NCBI GenBank assembly: GCA_029262915.1
Contig: JAJCYN010000330.1
Location: 1 to 5,793 of the forward strand
DNA: 5,793 nucleotides
Reading direction: 5' to 3'
Origin: Flavobacteriales bacterium
GTDB taxonomy: Bacteria; Bacteroidota; Bacteroidia; Flavobacteriales_E; Vicingaceae
Part shown: in pieces, positions 1 to 5,053 of the stretch
How the letters are laid out: the number at the start of each line of letters is the position of its first letter
Numbering within the stretch: the stretch's first letter is position 1
The notes under the pieces: generated by a model
Seen by the model: the letters and a program-made list of their open reading frames with translations, nothing else
Told to the model about the DNA's origin: nothing
Databases searched by the model: none
Position numbers and translations under genes: made by a program

Positions 1-1
1 A

Positions 2-1168
2 ACAACTTCTAAAGTGCATACTGCTGTAAAAGTAGAGGAACATTACAATTCACCAACTGTTCATATTTTAGATGCTTCGAGAAGTGTTCCTGTGGTCGGA
101 CAATTGTTAAGTGAACATAAAGTGGGATTTGTTTCTGATGTTAAAGAGGAATACCAAAAATTACGTGATCATCACGCAAAAAGAACTTCTAGAAAAGAAT
201 TTTTAACCATAGAAGAAGCTCGAAAAAATAAATTTCAGATTGATTTTGAAAATGAAAAACCTGTAAAACCTCAATTTTTAGGGACTAAAGTTTTTGAAAA
301 TTATGATATGCAAGAAATTGCTGAATACATTGATTGGAGTCCTTTTTTCAGAACTTGGGAATTGGCTGGGAAATATCCAAAGATATTAGAAGATGAAATT
401 GTTGGGGAGGAAGCTAAAAGGCTGTTTATCGATGCTCAAAAAATGTTACAACAGATTATTAGTGAAAAATGGTTAACTGCAAAAGCTGTAATTGGTTTAT
501 GGGAAGCAAATACCGTTAATGATGACAGTGTTACTATTTATGAAAATGGGAACAAAGCGGGAGAATTCCATCATTTAAGACAACAAGCAAAAAAATCTGG
601 GAACATTCCTAATATTTCATTAGCTGATTTTATTGCACCAAAAGAATCGACAATTGAAGATTATGTTGGTGGGTTTGTGGTAACTACTGGTTTAGGAATA
701 GAAGAATACATTGCCAAGTTTGAAGCTGACCACGATGATTATAATTCTATATTGCTAAAAGCATTAGCAGATCGATTAGCTGAAGCATTTGCCGAGTTAA
801 TGCATCAAAAAGTAAGAACTGAATTTTGGGGATATGGAGCAGATGAACAATTAGACAATGAAGCTTTAATAAAAGAAGATTACAAAGGCATTCGACCTGC
901 GCCAGGCTACCCTGCTTGTCCAGATCATACCTTAAAATTAGAATTGTTTAGATTGTTAGATGCAGAGAATAATACTGAAGTTAAATTGACAGAAAGTTTA
1001 GCAATGTACCCAACAGCTGCGGTAAGTGGATTTTATTTTGGACATCCAAAAGCAAAATACTTTGGAGTGGGAAAAATTTCTAAAGACCAAGTGGAAGCTC
1101 ATACACAAGCAAAAAATAGTTCTACTGAAACAACGGAAAAATGGTTGGCACCTAATTTGAGTTATTAG
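2..1168 (+). CDS. metH: Cobalamin-dependent methionine synthase, C-terminal part (5' end outside window)
   Basis: MetH transfers a methyl group from methyltetrahydrofolate via cobalamin to homocysteine, making methionine in the cytoplasm. The frame is open from base 2 and enters inside the cobalamin-binding domain: the first residues, TTSKVHTAVK, match the conserved GGATTS.xHTAVK segment. The GTG at base 14 is therefore an internal valine, not a start. About 388 residues are visible. After a linker (about residues 45-90) comes the AdoMet-binding reactivation domain, which re-methylates oxidised cobalamin. It contains IDWSPFFRTWELAGKYP (about 110-126), SLADFIAP (about 206-213), an ADRLAEAFAE helix, the AdoMet signature RPAPGYPACPDHT (about 298-310) and SGFYFGHPKAKYF near the end. 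The C-terminus looks complete. Many Bacteroidota split MetH into two polypeptides; which form this is cannot be told here. A hairpin terminator follows at once, so this is probably the last gene of its transcript. Identification is very secure. Confidence 0.97.
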   Translation, partial: TTSKVHTAVKVEEHYNSPTVHILDASRSVPVVGQLLSEHKVGFVSDVKEEYQKLRDHHAKRTSRKEFLTIEEARKNKFQIDFENEKPVKPQFLGTKVFENYDMQEIAEYIDWSPFFRTWELAGKYPKILEDEIVGEEAKRLFIDAQKMLQQIISEKWLTAKAVIGLWEANTVNDDSVTIYENGNKAGEFHHLRQQAKKSGNIPNISLADFIAPKESTIEDYVGGFVVTTGLGIEEYIAKFEADHDDYNSILLKALADRLAEAFAELMHQKVRTEFWGYGADEQLDNEALIKEDYKGIRPAPGYPACPDHTLKLELFRLLDAENNTEVKLTESLAMYPTAAVSGFYFGHPKAKYFGVGKISKDQVEAHTQAKNSSTETTEKWLAPNLSY

Positions 1169-1179
1169 TAGCCCCTCTT

Positions 1180-1206
1180 AAATCTCCCCAAAGGGGAGAT
1201 TTTTTT
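1180..1206 (+). terminator. Rho-independent terminator of metH
   Basis: A perfect 10-bp stem, AAATCTCCCC (1180-1189) with GGGGAGATTT (1193-1202), encloses a 3-base AAA loop. A T-run spans 1200-1206. It begins 11 bases after the metH stop. The G+C-rich stem core stands out in this AT-rich sequence. The hairpin together with its CCCCTC lead-in at 1172-1177 resembles a hairpin that I recall as dispersed between genes in Flavobacteriia; that resemblance comes from memory and was not searched. Confidence 0.9.
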
Positions 1207-1253
1207 GTCATACTGTAGTTTTATAGAAATTTTAATTTTCTTACTAAAAATTG

Positions 1254-1261
1254 TAACTTAG
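1254..1261 (+). promoter_or_regulatory. Possible Bacteroidota -7 box before the small exported protein gene
   Basis: TAACTTAG matches the TAnnTTTG consensus at all but one fixed position. It ends 5 bases before the GTG start at 1267, the same spacing as the much better promoter at 1657-1664. No convincing -33 TTG lies about 20 bases upstream; only TTTA is there. Some promoter is expected here, because the metH terminator lies between the two genes. Confidence 0.35.
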
Positions 1262-1266
1262 CAATA

Positions 1267-1605
1267 GTGAAGAAATTATTAATAATAGTATTTTTATTAA
1301 TAGGTAATACATTTGTGTTCTCTCAATCAACCCCTTTTCTTACAGACTCTGTTGTTTTTAAAACGAGACGAATATCACTATACCTTAATAAACAACCTAA
1401 AGGATTTTTTCATCAGAACGATATAACTGTACATAGTTTAAGAACACCTTTTAGTGTGATTGATTATAATCCGTTAATGAGAAATGGAACGTACAATGCT
1501 TCTTCGTATAATGTTTTAAATCCTTATGGTTCTTTAGACCCTATAGAATCTTTGTTTATTGGAACAGTTAGTTATTTTTTAGATAAGACTGTTAATCGAA
1601 AATAA
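1267..1605 (+). CDS. Small exported protein of unknown function (112 aa)
   Basis: The product is not recognised. The first 20 or so residues form a typical Sec signal peptide: KK at positions 2-3, a hydrophobic core (LLIIVFLLIG) and a VFSQ end. The mature part, about 92 residues, is polar and has no cysteine, so it is not a lipoprotein. It has no obvious transmembrane strand pattern or repeat. The second half is rich in N, Y and G (NPLMRNGTYN, then NVLNPYGSLDP) and ends in a short amphipathic segment, SLFIGTVSYFLDKTVNRK. The GTG start was chosen because the signal peptide begins exactly there and no ATG lies in frame upstream of it. The gene stands between the metH terminator and a promoter for the next gene, so it is probably its own transcription unit. 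Periplasmic or outer-membrane-associated location is inferred from the signal peptide only. Confidence 0.75.
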   Translation: MKKLLIIVFLLIGNTFVFSQSTPFLTDSVVFKTRRISLYLNKQPKGFFHQNDITVHSLRTPFSVIDYNPLMRNGTYNASSYNVLNPYGSLDPIESLFIGTVSYFLDKTVNRK

Positions 1606-1633
1606 TTTTGAAATTGGCATTAAGGTTGATTTA

Positions 1634-1664
1634 TTGAGTTAATCAAAGAATCTATTTACTTTTG
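1634..1664 (+). promoter_or_regulatory. Bacteroidota-type promoter for the OmpA-like gene and tsaB
   Basis: A perfect -7 box TACTTTTG (1657-1664; consensus TAnnTTTG) is preceded, after a 20-base spacer, by a -33 TTG (1634-1636). Both sequence and spacing fit the sigma-A promoters described for Bacteroides and Flavobacterium. The -7 box ends 5 bases before the ATG at 1670, so the transcript should start at or within a few bases of the start codon. Confidence 0.7.
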
Positions 1665-1669
1665 TGTTA

Positions 1670-2911
1670 ATGAAATTTTATTTCAAAATATTAATTGTTG
1701 TACTCCTAATTCTGAATTCGACATACTTAATTGGGCAAAATGCTGATTGCGACAACATGCTTATCTTAAAAGATACCATCTACCATACGAAAGCAATAGC
1801 TGGGTTTGGTCAAAAAAAGGAGTTTGATGGTAATGAGTTGGAGAACAAAAAAATCTTTGAAAAAGAAGAGAATTCTATTTGGTATTTTATAATTACCCCT
1901 ACTGACGGAGTTTTCACTTTTGATATTATTACCGAGAATAAAAATGATGATTGGGATTTTTTATTGTTTGAATACAAGAAAATGTTTTGTAAAAGAATCG
2001 ATGCAAAAAAAATTGCTCCGATCAGAACAAATTTATCACGAAGCCCGATAACAGGATTATCCAGAAGTGCCACGGAGAATTTTGTTGGAGCCGGGATTAA
2101 CAACAATTACAGTAGACCAATACATGTGCATAAGGGTGATCGATTTGTTTTGGTCGTTAATAATCCGAAGCGATCAGGAGGTAAACACACGTTAATACTT
2201 CGCTATCCCAAAAGTGAAAAAGTGAAAAAATTTATTGAAGAAATTAAAGTAGAAAAAGAAGAAGTAACAACAACGCTTTTTCAACTTCAGTTAAGAGATG
2301 CTGTAACTAAAAAGTTACTTACAGGAGATGTAATTATTTCTGGATTAAGAAAAAAAGCGATAGAGCTAGATACGATTACCTATTATGAAACACAGATTAT
2401 AAAGAAAAATCATTTTGTTTATGTTAATGCTTTTACAAAGGGATATATGTTAACATCGAAAGGATTTAAAATAGGTAAAAATGAATTAGAATATTCAACA
2501 GAAATACTATTGGAAAAGATAGCTCCAGGGAAAAGAGTAAATTTAAAAAACATTCAATTTTATGGAAACCGGTTTGATTTTTTACCTAAAGCAAAAAGCC
2601 CTTTAAAAGCATTATTATCTTTTATGAAACAAAATCCTAAAGTTGTAATTGAGGTAGAAGGGCATGTGAATGGGCCAGGGAAGAAAAACTCAAAAGGATA
2701 TCAAGAATTGTCGTATAGTAGAGCTTATGCCGTAAAAGAATTCTTGATAAAGAATAAAATTGATAAAGAACGAATAGATTTTAAAGGGTATGGAAACTCT
2801 AAAATGTTGTATCCTGAACCAAAAAGTGAATTTCAGGAATCAGCAAACAGAAGAGTAGAAATAAAAATATTATCGAATGAGTTTAATTCTGGGGATAGAA
2901 ACAGCCACTAA
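1670..2911 (+). CDS. Exported OmpA-family protein with beta-rich N-terminus and regulatory-like middle domain
   Basis: An envelope protein predicted to sit in the periplasm or at the outer membrane and contact peptidoglycan. I chose the ATG at 1670 (413 aa): it gives a clean signal peptide (KFYFK, hydrophobic core, end near LIGQ). The GTG at 1664 lies inside the -7 box. Residues about 25-180 look like a beta-sandwich of the kind found in secreted Bacteroidota proteins (IWYFIITPTDGVFTFDI, then DDWDFLLFEY, VHKGDRFVLVVNNP). A short charged linker (about 183-200) leads to a regulatory-like domain (about 202-285: LQLRDAVTKKLLTGDVIISG). The OmpA C-terminal domain spans about 290-402: GHVNGP at 331-336, LSYSRAYAVKEFL, FKGYGN and ANRRVEIKIL. 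The usual GHTD aspartate is replaced by Asn334; the arginine of LSxxRA (Arg351) is kept. The last 11 residues are encoded in the overlap with tsaB. The architecture recalls peptidoglycan-binding proteins such as PorE or Pal-like proteins, but no specific role can be assigned. Confidence 0.88.
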   Translation: MKFYFKILIVVLLILNSTYLIGQNADCDNMLILKDTIYHTKAIAGFGQKKEFDGNELENKKIFEKEENSIWYFIITPTDGVFTFDIITENKNDDWDFLLFEYKKMFCKRIDAKKIAPIRTNLSRSPITGLSRSATENFVGAGINNNYSRPIHVHKGDRFVLVVNNPKRSGGKHTLILRYPKSEKVKKFIEEIKVEKEEVTTTLFQLQLRDAVTKKLLTGDVIISGLRKKAIELDTITYYETQIIKKNHFVYVNAFTKGYMLTSKGFKIGKNELEYSTEILLEKIAPGKRVNLKNIQFYGNRFDFLPKAKSPLKALLSFMKQNPKVVIEVEGHVNGPGKKNSKGYQELSYSRAYAVKEFLIKNKIDKERIDFKGYGNSKMLYPEPKSEFQESANRRVEIKILSNEFNSGDRNSH

Positions 2912-3584
2912 GATATGTTCTGTTGCCATTTCTGATGGTAATAAATTGCTGGCTTTAAAAGAGGAAGGAGGGGAATATTCTCATTCAGAAAAATTAACTG
3001 TTTTTATTCAAGATATAACAAAAAAAACAGGGTTAAAGTTGAAAAATATAGATGCAATTGCTGTAAGTAAAGGGCCAGGCTCATATACTGGATTAAGAAT
3101 AGGAGCTTCTGTTGCTAAAGGACTGTGTTATGCATTAAACAAACCATTAATCATAGTTGACACTTTACAAGCAATGGCTTTTGGCATGTCAAAAGTTCAA
3201 CAAGCTTGTACAGAACGAAGTCGAAGTACAGACTTATATTGTTCAATGATTGATGCTCGTAGAATGGAGGTTTATACAGCACTTTATGATAGAAATAATA
3301 AGTTGATGGAACCTATTTCTGCTAAAATTATTGATGAAGATTCTTTTACTGATTACCTAAAAAATAATAAGATTGTTTTTTTTGGAGATGGAGCAGAAAA
3401 GTGTAGAGAGGTGTTATCAATTAATCCAAACGCTACATTCAGCGATGAAGGATTCCCTTCTGCACAATACGTCAATCAAATTGCATTAGAGAAATTTAAT
3501 AAACAAGAATTTGAAGATGTAGCCTATTTTGAGCCATATTATTTAAAAGATTTTATAGCAACAATACCAAAAAAATTACTTTAA
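2877..3584 (+). CDS. tsaB: tRNA N6-threonylcarbamoyladenosine (t6A) biosynthesis protein TsaB
   Basis: TsaB (YeaZ) is the non-catalytic ASKHA-fold partner of TsaD in the cytoplasmic complex that makes t6A at position 37 of ANN-decoding tRNAs. At 235 aa it is normal to slightly long for the family. Visible marks are the N-terminal strand LGIETATKICSVAISDG (5-21), the diagnostic AVSKGPGSYTGLRIGASVAKG (62-82), the second-subdomain strand MIDARRMEVYTALYD (124-138) and an acidic/aromatic tail, EPYYLKDF. Residues 110-118 (ACTERSRST) are not family sequence: they come from a palindromic repeat at 3206-3231 and lie in the loop before MIDARRMEVY, so the fold should survive. The ATG at 2877 begins the conserved first strand and lies 35 bases inside the upstream OmpA-like gene, suggesting translational coupling. 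The gene ends 7 bases from a convergent gene. Confidence 0.95.
   Translation: MSLILGIETATKICSVAISDGNKLLALKEEGGEYSHSEKLTVFIQDITKKTGLKLKNIDAIAVSKGPGSYTGLRIGASVAKGLCYALNKPLIIVDTLQAMAFGMSKVQQACTERSRSTDLYCSMIDARRMEVYTALYDRNNKLMEPISAKIIDEDSFTDYLKNNKIVFFGDGAEKCREVLSINPNATFSDEGFPSAQYVNQIALEKFNKQEFEDVAYFEPYYLKDFIATIPKKLL
3206..3231 (+). repeat. Palindromic repeat inserted in frame in tsaB (TERSRS-type element)
   Basis: The 26-base element has perfect inverted arms, TGTAC (3207-3211) and GTACA (3226-3230), around a core containing GAACGAAGTCGAA. It encodes CTERSRST within TsaB. From memory it matches a small repeat common in Bacteroidota genomes of the form CTGCACT...CGAAGTCGA...AGTGCAG. The copy here differs in both arms in a way that keeps them paired (C to T on the left, G to A on the right). 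There is no coding function of its own, and no transposase is nearby. Confidence 0.75.
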
Positions 3585-3591
3585 GAAAGAG

Positions 3592-4086
3592 CTATTTTTT
3601 ACACTCATAAATATTTTCAACTCGGTTGTAAATTATTTTTTTATTCGTTTTAGGTATTTCTATCAGTTGATATGGTTGAGTTATAACAGAAGTAGTCATA
3701 CAGGTTTTACCTGGTTTCGATTCTATAATATTAATAATCAGTTCCTTTTTTCTTTCAATTACTGACTTTACCTTTATGGAGTAGCCACCTGACCTTTGTT
3801 CTCCCATACCAATCCATACCAATTGCTTGATTTCAAAATCTATTACTGGAATGGGAGGTTTTCTCGAATAGTTTAAAAATAAACTATCCCAGACCATGTC
3901 TAGCCTACTTAGTTTATAAATTAGTACATTTCCAAGTTGCTTATAACCACTATTAGTACCTTCTTTTAGAATAGTAAATTCAATATTTTTTAGATTAAAT
4001 TCTTCTTCCGGTAAAGGAAATTTTTCACCTGTTTTGCAAGAAATTAAAAAGATTAATAATGTAATTGTTAAAATTCTCATAATCAT
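3592..4086 (-). CDS. Lipoprotein with PrcB C-terminal-like domain
   Basis: A 164-aa putative lipoprotein. The N-terminus (MRILTITLLIFLISC) is a lipoprotein signal peptide with lipobox LISC, lipidated cysteine at residue 17. The mature part has a region similar to the C-terminal domain of PrcB, named from the Treponema protease complex (dentilisin). Marks are IPVIDFEIKQLVWIGMGEQRSGGYSIKV split across about 79-106, with the hallmark G-x-R-x-GGYSI, then TQPYQLIEIPK (136-146). The function of this domain is poorly known; it is common in Bacteroidota lipoproteins, and no protease gene lies beside it here. ATG codons at 4086 and 4080 are both possible; the later one also gives a full signal peptide. 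The gene starts 7 bases after a tiny lipoprotein ORF on the same strand and is probably co-transcribed with it. It converges with tsaB. Confidence 0.8.
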   Translation of the reverse strand: MIMRILTITLLIFLISCKTGEKFPLPEEEFNLKNIEFTILKEGTNSGYKQLGNVLIYKLSRLDMVWDSLFLNYSRKPPIPVIDFEIKQLVWIGMGEQRSGGYSIKVKSVIERKKELIINIIESKPGKTCMTTSVITQPYQLIEIPKTNKKIIYNRVENIYECKK

Positions 4087-4093
4087 TGTAAAG

Positions 4094-4246
4094 TTACATT
4101 CTTCCCATTGGAGTTTTTATTCCTCTTTTACCATTACACTTTTTATTACTTGTACAAGATGAAAAAGCAATTGCAGCTACAAAAAGAAGTAATAGACTTA
4201 TTATTTTAATTTTTCTTATAATGGTTTGAGTATTAATTAATAACAA
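4094..4246 (-). CDS. Tiny lipoprotein, mature form about 20 residues, non-ATG start
   Basis: The minus-strand frame ends in TAA at 4096-4094 and encodes a convincing lipoprotein signal peptide: KIKIIS, a hydrophobic core LLLLFVAAIAF, then SSC. About 20 residues follow the cysteine, strongly basic (KK, GKRGIK), ending TPMGRM. No ATG or GTG lies in frame before the signal. Possible starts are TTG at 4246-4244 (50 aa, the coordinates given), or the rare ATT codons at 4222-4220 (42 aa) or 4210-4208 (38 aa, giving an ideal K-I-I-S-LLLL start). The TTG overlaps a candidate -7 box, so if that promoter is used an ATT start would be needed. The ORF lies 25 bases after the pdxJ stop and 7 bases before a second lipoprotein gene, as in an operon. 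Function is unknown. A pseudogene that has lost its ATG is the main alternative. Confidence 0.55.
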   Translation of the reverse strand: MLLINTQTIIRKIKIISLLLLFVAAIAFSSCTSNKKCNGKRGIKTPMGRM

Positions 4247-4251
4247 ATGTA
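4244..4251 (-). promoter_or_regulatory. Candidate -7 box for the two lipoprotein genes
   Basis: On the minus strand TACATTTG is a perfect TAnnTTTG match, located between the pdxJ stop and the tiny lipoprotein. The nearest upstream TTG (4267-4265) leaves a spacer of only 13 bases, too short for a proper -33 box, so the support is the -7 box and its position alone. Transcription would start near 4240. Confidence 0.4.
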
Positions 4252-4271
4252 ACAAATTGTGTTCCAATATT

Positions 4272-4985
4272 TTATTTAAGGTAGTTGAGGTACTTTTTAA
4301 TGGTGTTTTCTAAGCCAAAATATAACAAATCACAGATTAATGCGTGCCCTATAGAAACTTCTAAAAGACCATTTATATTGTTTTTAAAATAATTTAAGTT
4401 GTTTAAATTCAAATCGTGACCAGCGTTTATGCCTAAACCAAGTTCATTAGCTAGGTTTGCTGCTTGTATAAAAGAATTGATTGCATTTTCTTTATTTGAA
4501 TTAAAATTTTCTGCATAAGGACCAGTATATAATTCTATTCTGTCTGTACCTGTACTAACTGCATTTTCAATGTTAGCTATTTCTGTGTCAACAAAAATTG
4601 AGGTTCTTATTCTTGCCGATTTGAACTCAGAAATAACTTCTTTTAAAAAATCTTTTTGCTTTAATGTATCCCATCCTGCGTTAGAAGTAAGTACTCCGGG
4701 AGGATCTGGAACTAATGTTACTTGATGGGGTTTGACGTCTAAAACTAAATTTATAAAAGAGGTGTTGGGAAACCCCTCAATGTTAAATTCAGTGTTAACC
4801 ACTGGTTTTAAATCATAAACATCTTGATATGTAATGTGTCTTTCATCAGGTCTAGGGTGCACCGTTATACCTTGAGCACCAAACTTTTCACAATCTTTAG
4901 CAACTTGAACTAAATTAGGTAAATTATTACCTCTGGCATTTCTGATGGTTGCAATTTTATTAATGTTTACGCTAAGTTTTGTCAT
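4272..4985 (-). CDS. pdxJ: Pyridoxine 5'-phosphate synthase PdxJ
   Basis: PdxJ condenses 1-deoxyxylulose 5-phosphate with 3-amino-2-oxopropyl phosphate to give pyridoxine 5'-phosphate, the ring-closing step of the DXP-dependent vitamin B6 pathway in the cytoplasm. The 237-aa protein has the family's normal length and a TIM-barrel layout. Motifs in order are [13 protein letters not shown] (7-19), [14 protein letters not shown] (39-52, with His43, Arg45, Arg49 and His50), FNIEG (Glu70), [11 protein letters not shown] (84-94), IELYTGPYA (Glu151), INAGHDLN (His190) and VSIGHAL (210-216). These correspond to the catalytic and phosphate-binding residues of the E. coli enzyme, so it should be active. 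The form with HPRPDERHI and EFNIEG is the one I associate with Bacteroidota. The ATG at 4985 begins the first barrel strand. The gene is divergent from the CBS-domain gene and runs toward the two lipoprotein genes. Confidence 0.96.
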   Translation of the reverse strand: MTKLSVNINKIATIRNARGNNLPNLVQVAKDCEKFGAQGITVHPRPDERHITYQDVYDLKPVVNTEFNIEGFPNTSFINLVLDVKPHQVTLVPDPPGVLTSNAGWDTLKQKDFLKEVISEFKSARIRTSIFVDTEIANIENAVSTGTDRIELYTGPYAENFNSNKENAINSFIQAANLANELGLGINAGHDLNLNNLNYFKNNINGLLEVSIGHALICDLLYFGLENTIKKYLNYLK

Positions 4986-4992
4986 TATTTGA

Positions 4993-5000
4993 TACTTTTG
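4993..5000 (+). promoter_or_regulatory. Candidate -7 box for the CBS-domain gene
   Basis: TACTTTTG is a perfect TAnnTTTG match. It lies 53 bases before the ATG at 5054 and just upstream of pdxJ on the other strand. No TTG is present at the expected -33 distance. The start site would be near 5004-5006, inside the region transcribed as the pdxJ leader. Confidence 0.45.
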
Positions 5001-5028
5001 AACTAAATAATACGTCTTTAATAGTATG

Positions 5029-5036
5029 CAAAAATA
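5029..5036 (-). promoter_or_regulatory. Candidate -7 box for pdxJ
   Basis: On the minus strand TATTTTTG matches TAnnTTTG perfectly, 43 bases upstream of the pdxJ ATG. The -33 region is poor. The predicted start near 5025 gives a leader of about 40 bases. The box lies inside the predicted 5' leader of the divergent CBS-domain gene. Confidence 0.45.
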
Positions 5037-5053
5037 AAAACTATTCGATTAAA

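Noticed and set aside
14..16. GTG as a possible start of the metH-derived protein
   Set aside because: The frame is open to base 2 and the preceding codons (TTSK) are conserved MetH sequence, so this is an internal valine of a gene cut by the window edge.
1664..1669. GTG start two codons upstream of the OmpA-like ATG
   Set aside because: Its G is the last base of the perfect -7 box and would lie upstream of the transcription start; the ATG at 1670 gives a better signal peptide.
1810..2106. Minus-strand open frame of 98 codons inside the OmpA-like gene
   Set aside because: It lies wholly within a well-supported gene on the other strand, has no domain or signal of its own, and its phenylalanine/serine-rich composition reflects antisense reading of A-rich codons.
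3570..3600. Possible bidirectional terminator between tsaB and the convergent lipoprotein gene
   Set aside because: AAAAAAT can pair with ATTTTTT and CTTT with AGAG, but the stem is nearly all A-T, is interrupted by a 2x2 mismatch, and overlaps both stop codons. It is suggestive by position but too weak to call.
4231..4242. Perfect 12-base palindrome TATTAATTAATA near the small lipoprotein start
   Set aside because: It is built only of A and T; a few palindromes of this length are expected by chance in a window this AT-rich, although its place just after a -7 box was noted.
4979..5053. Upstream TTG start for the CBS-domain protein
   Set aside because: It would precede the predicted transcription start and overlap the pdxJ start codon; the extra 25 residues show no CBS-domain sequence.
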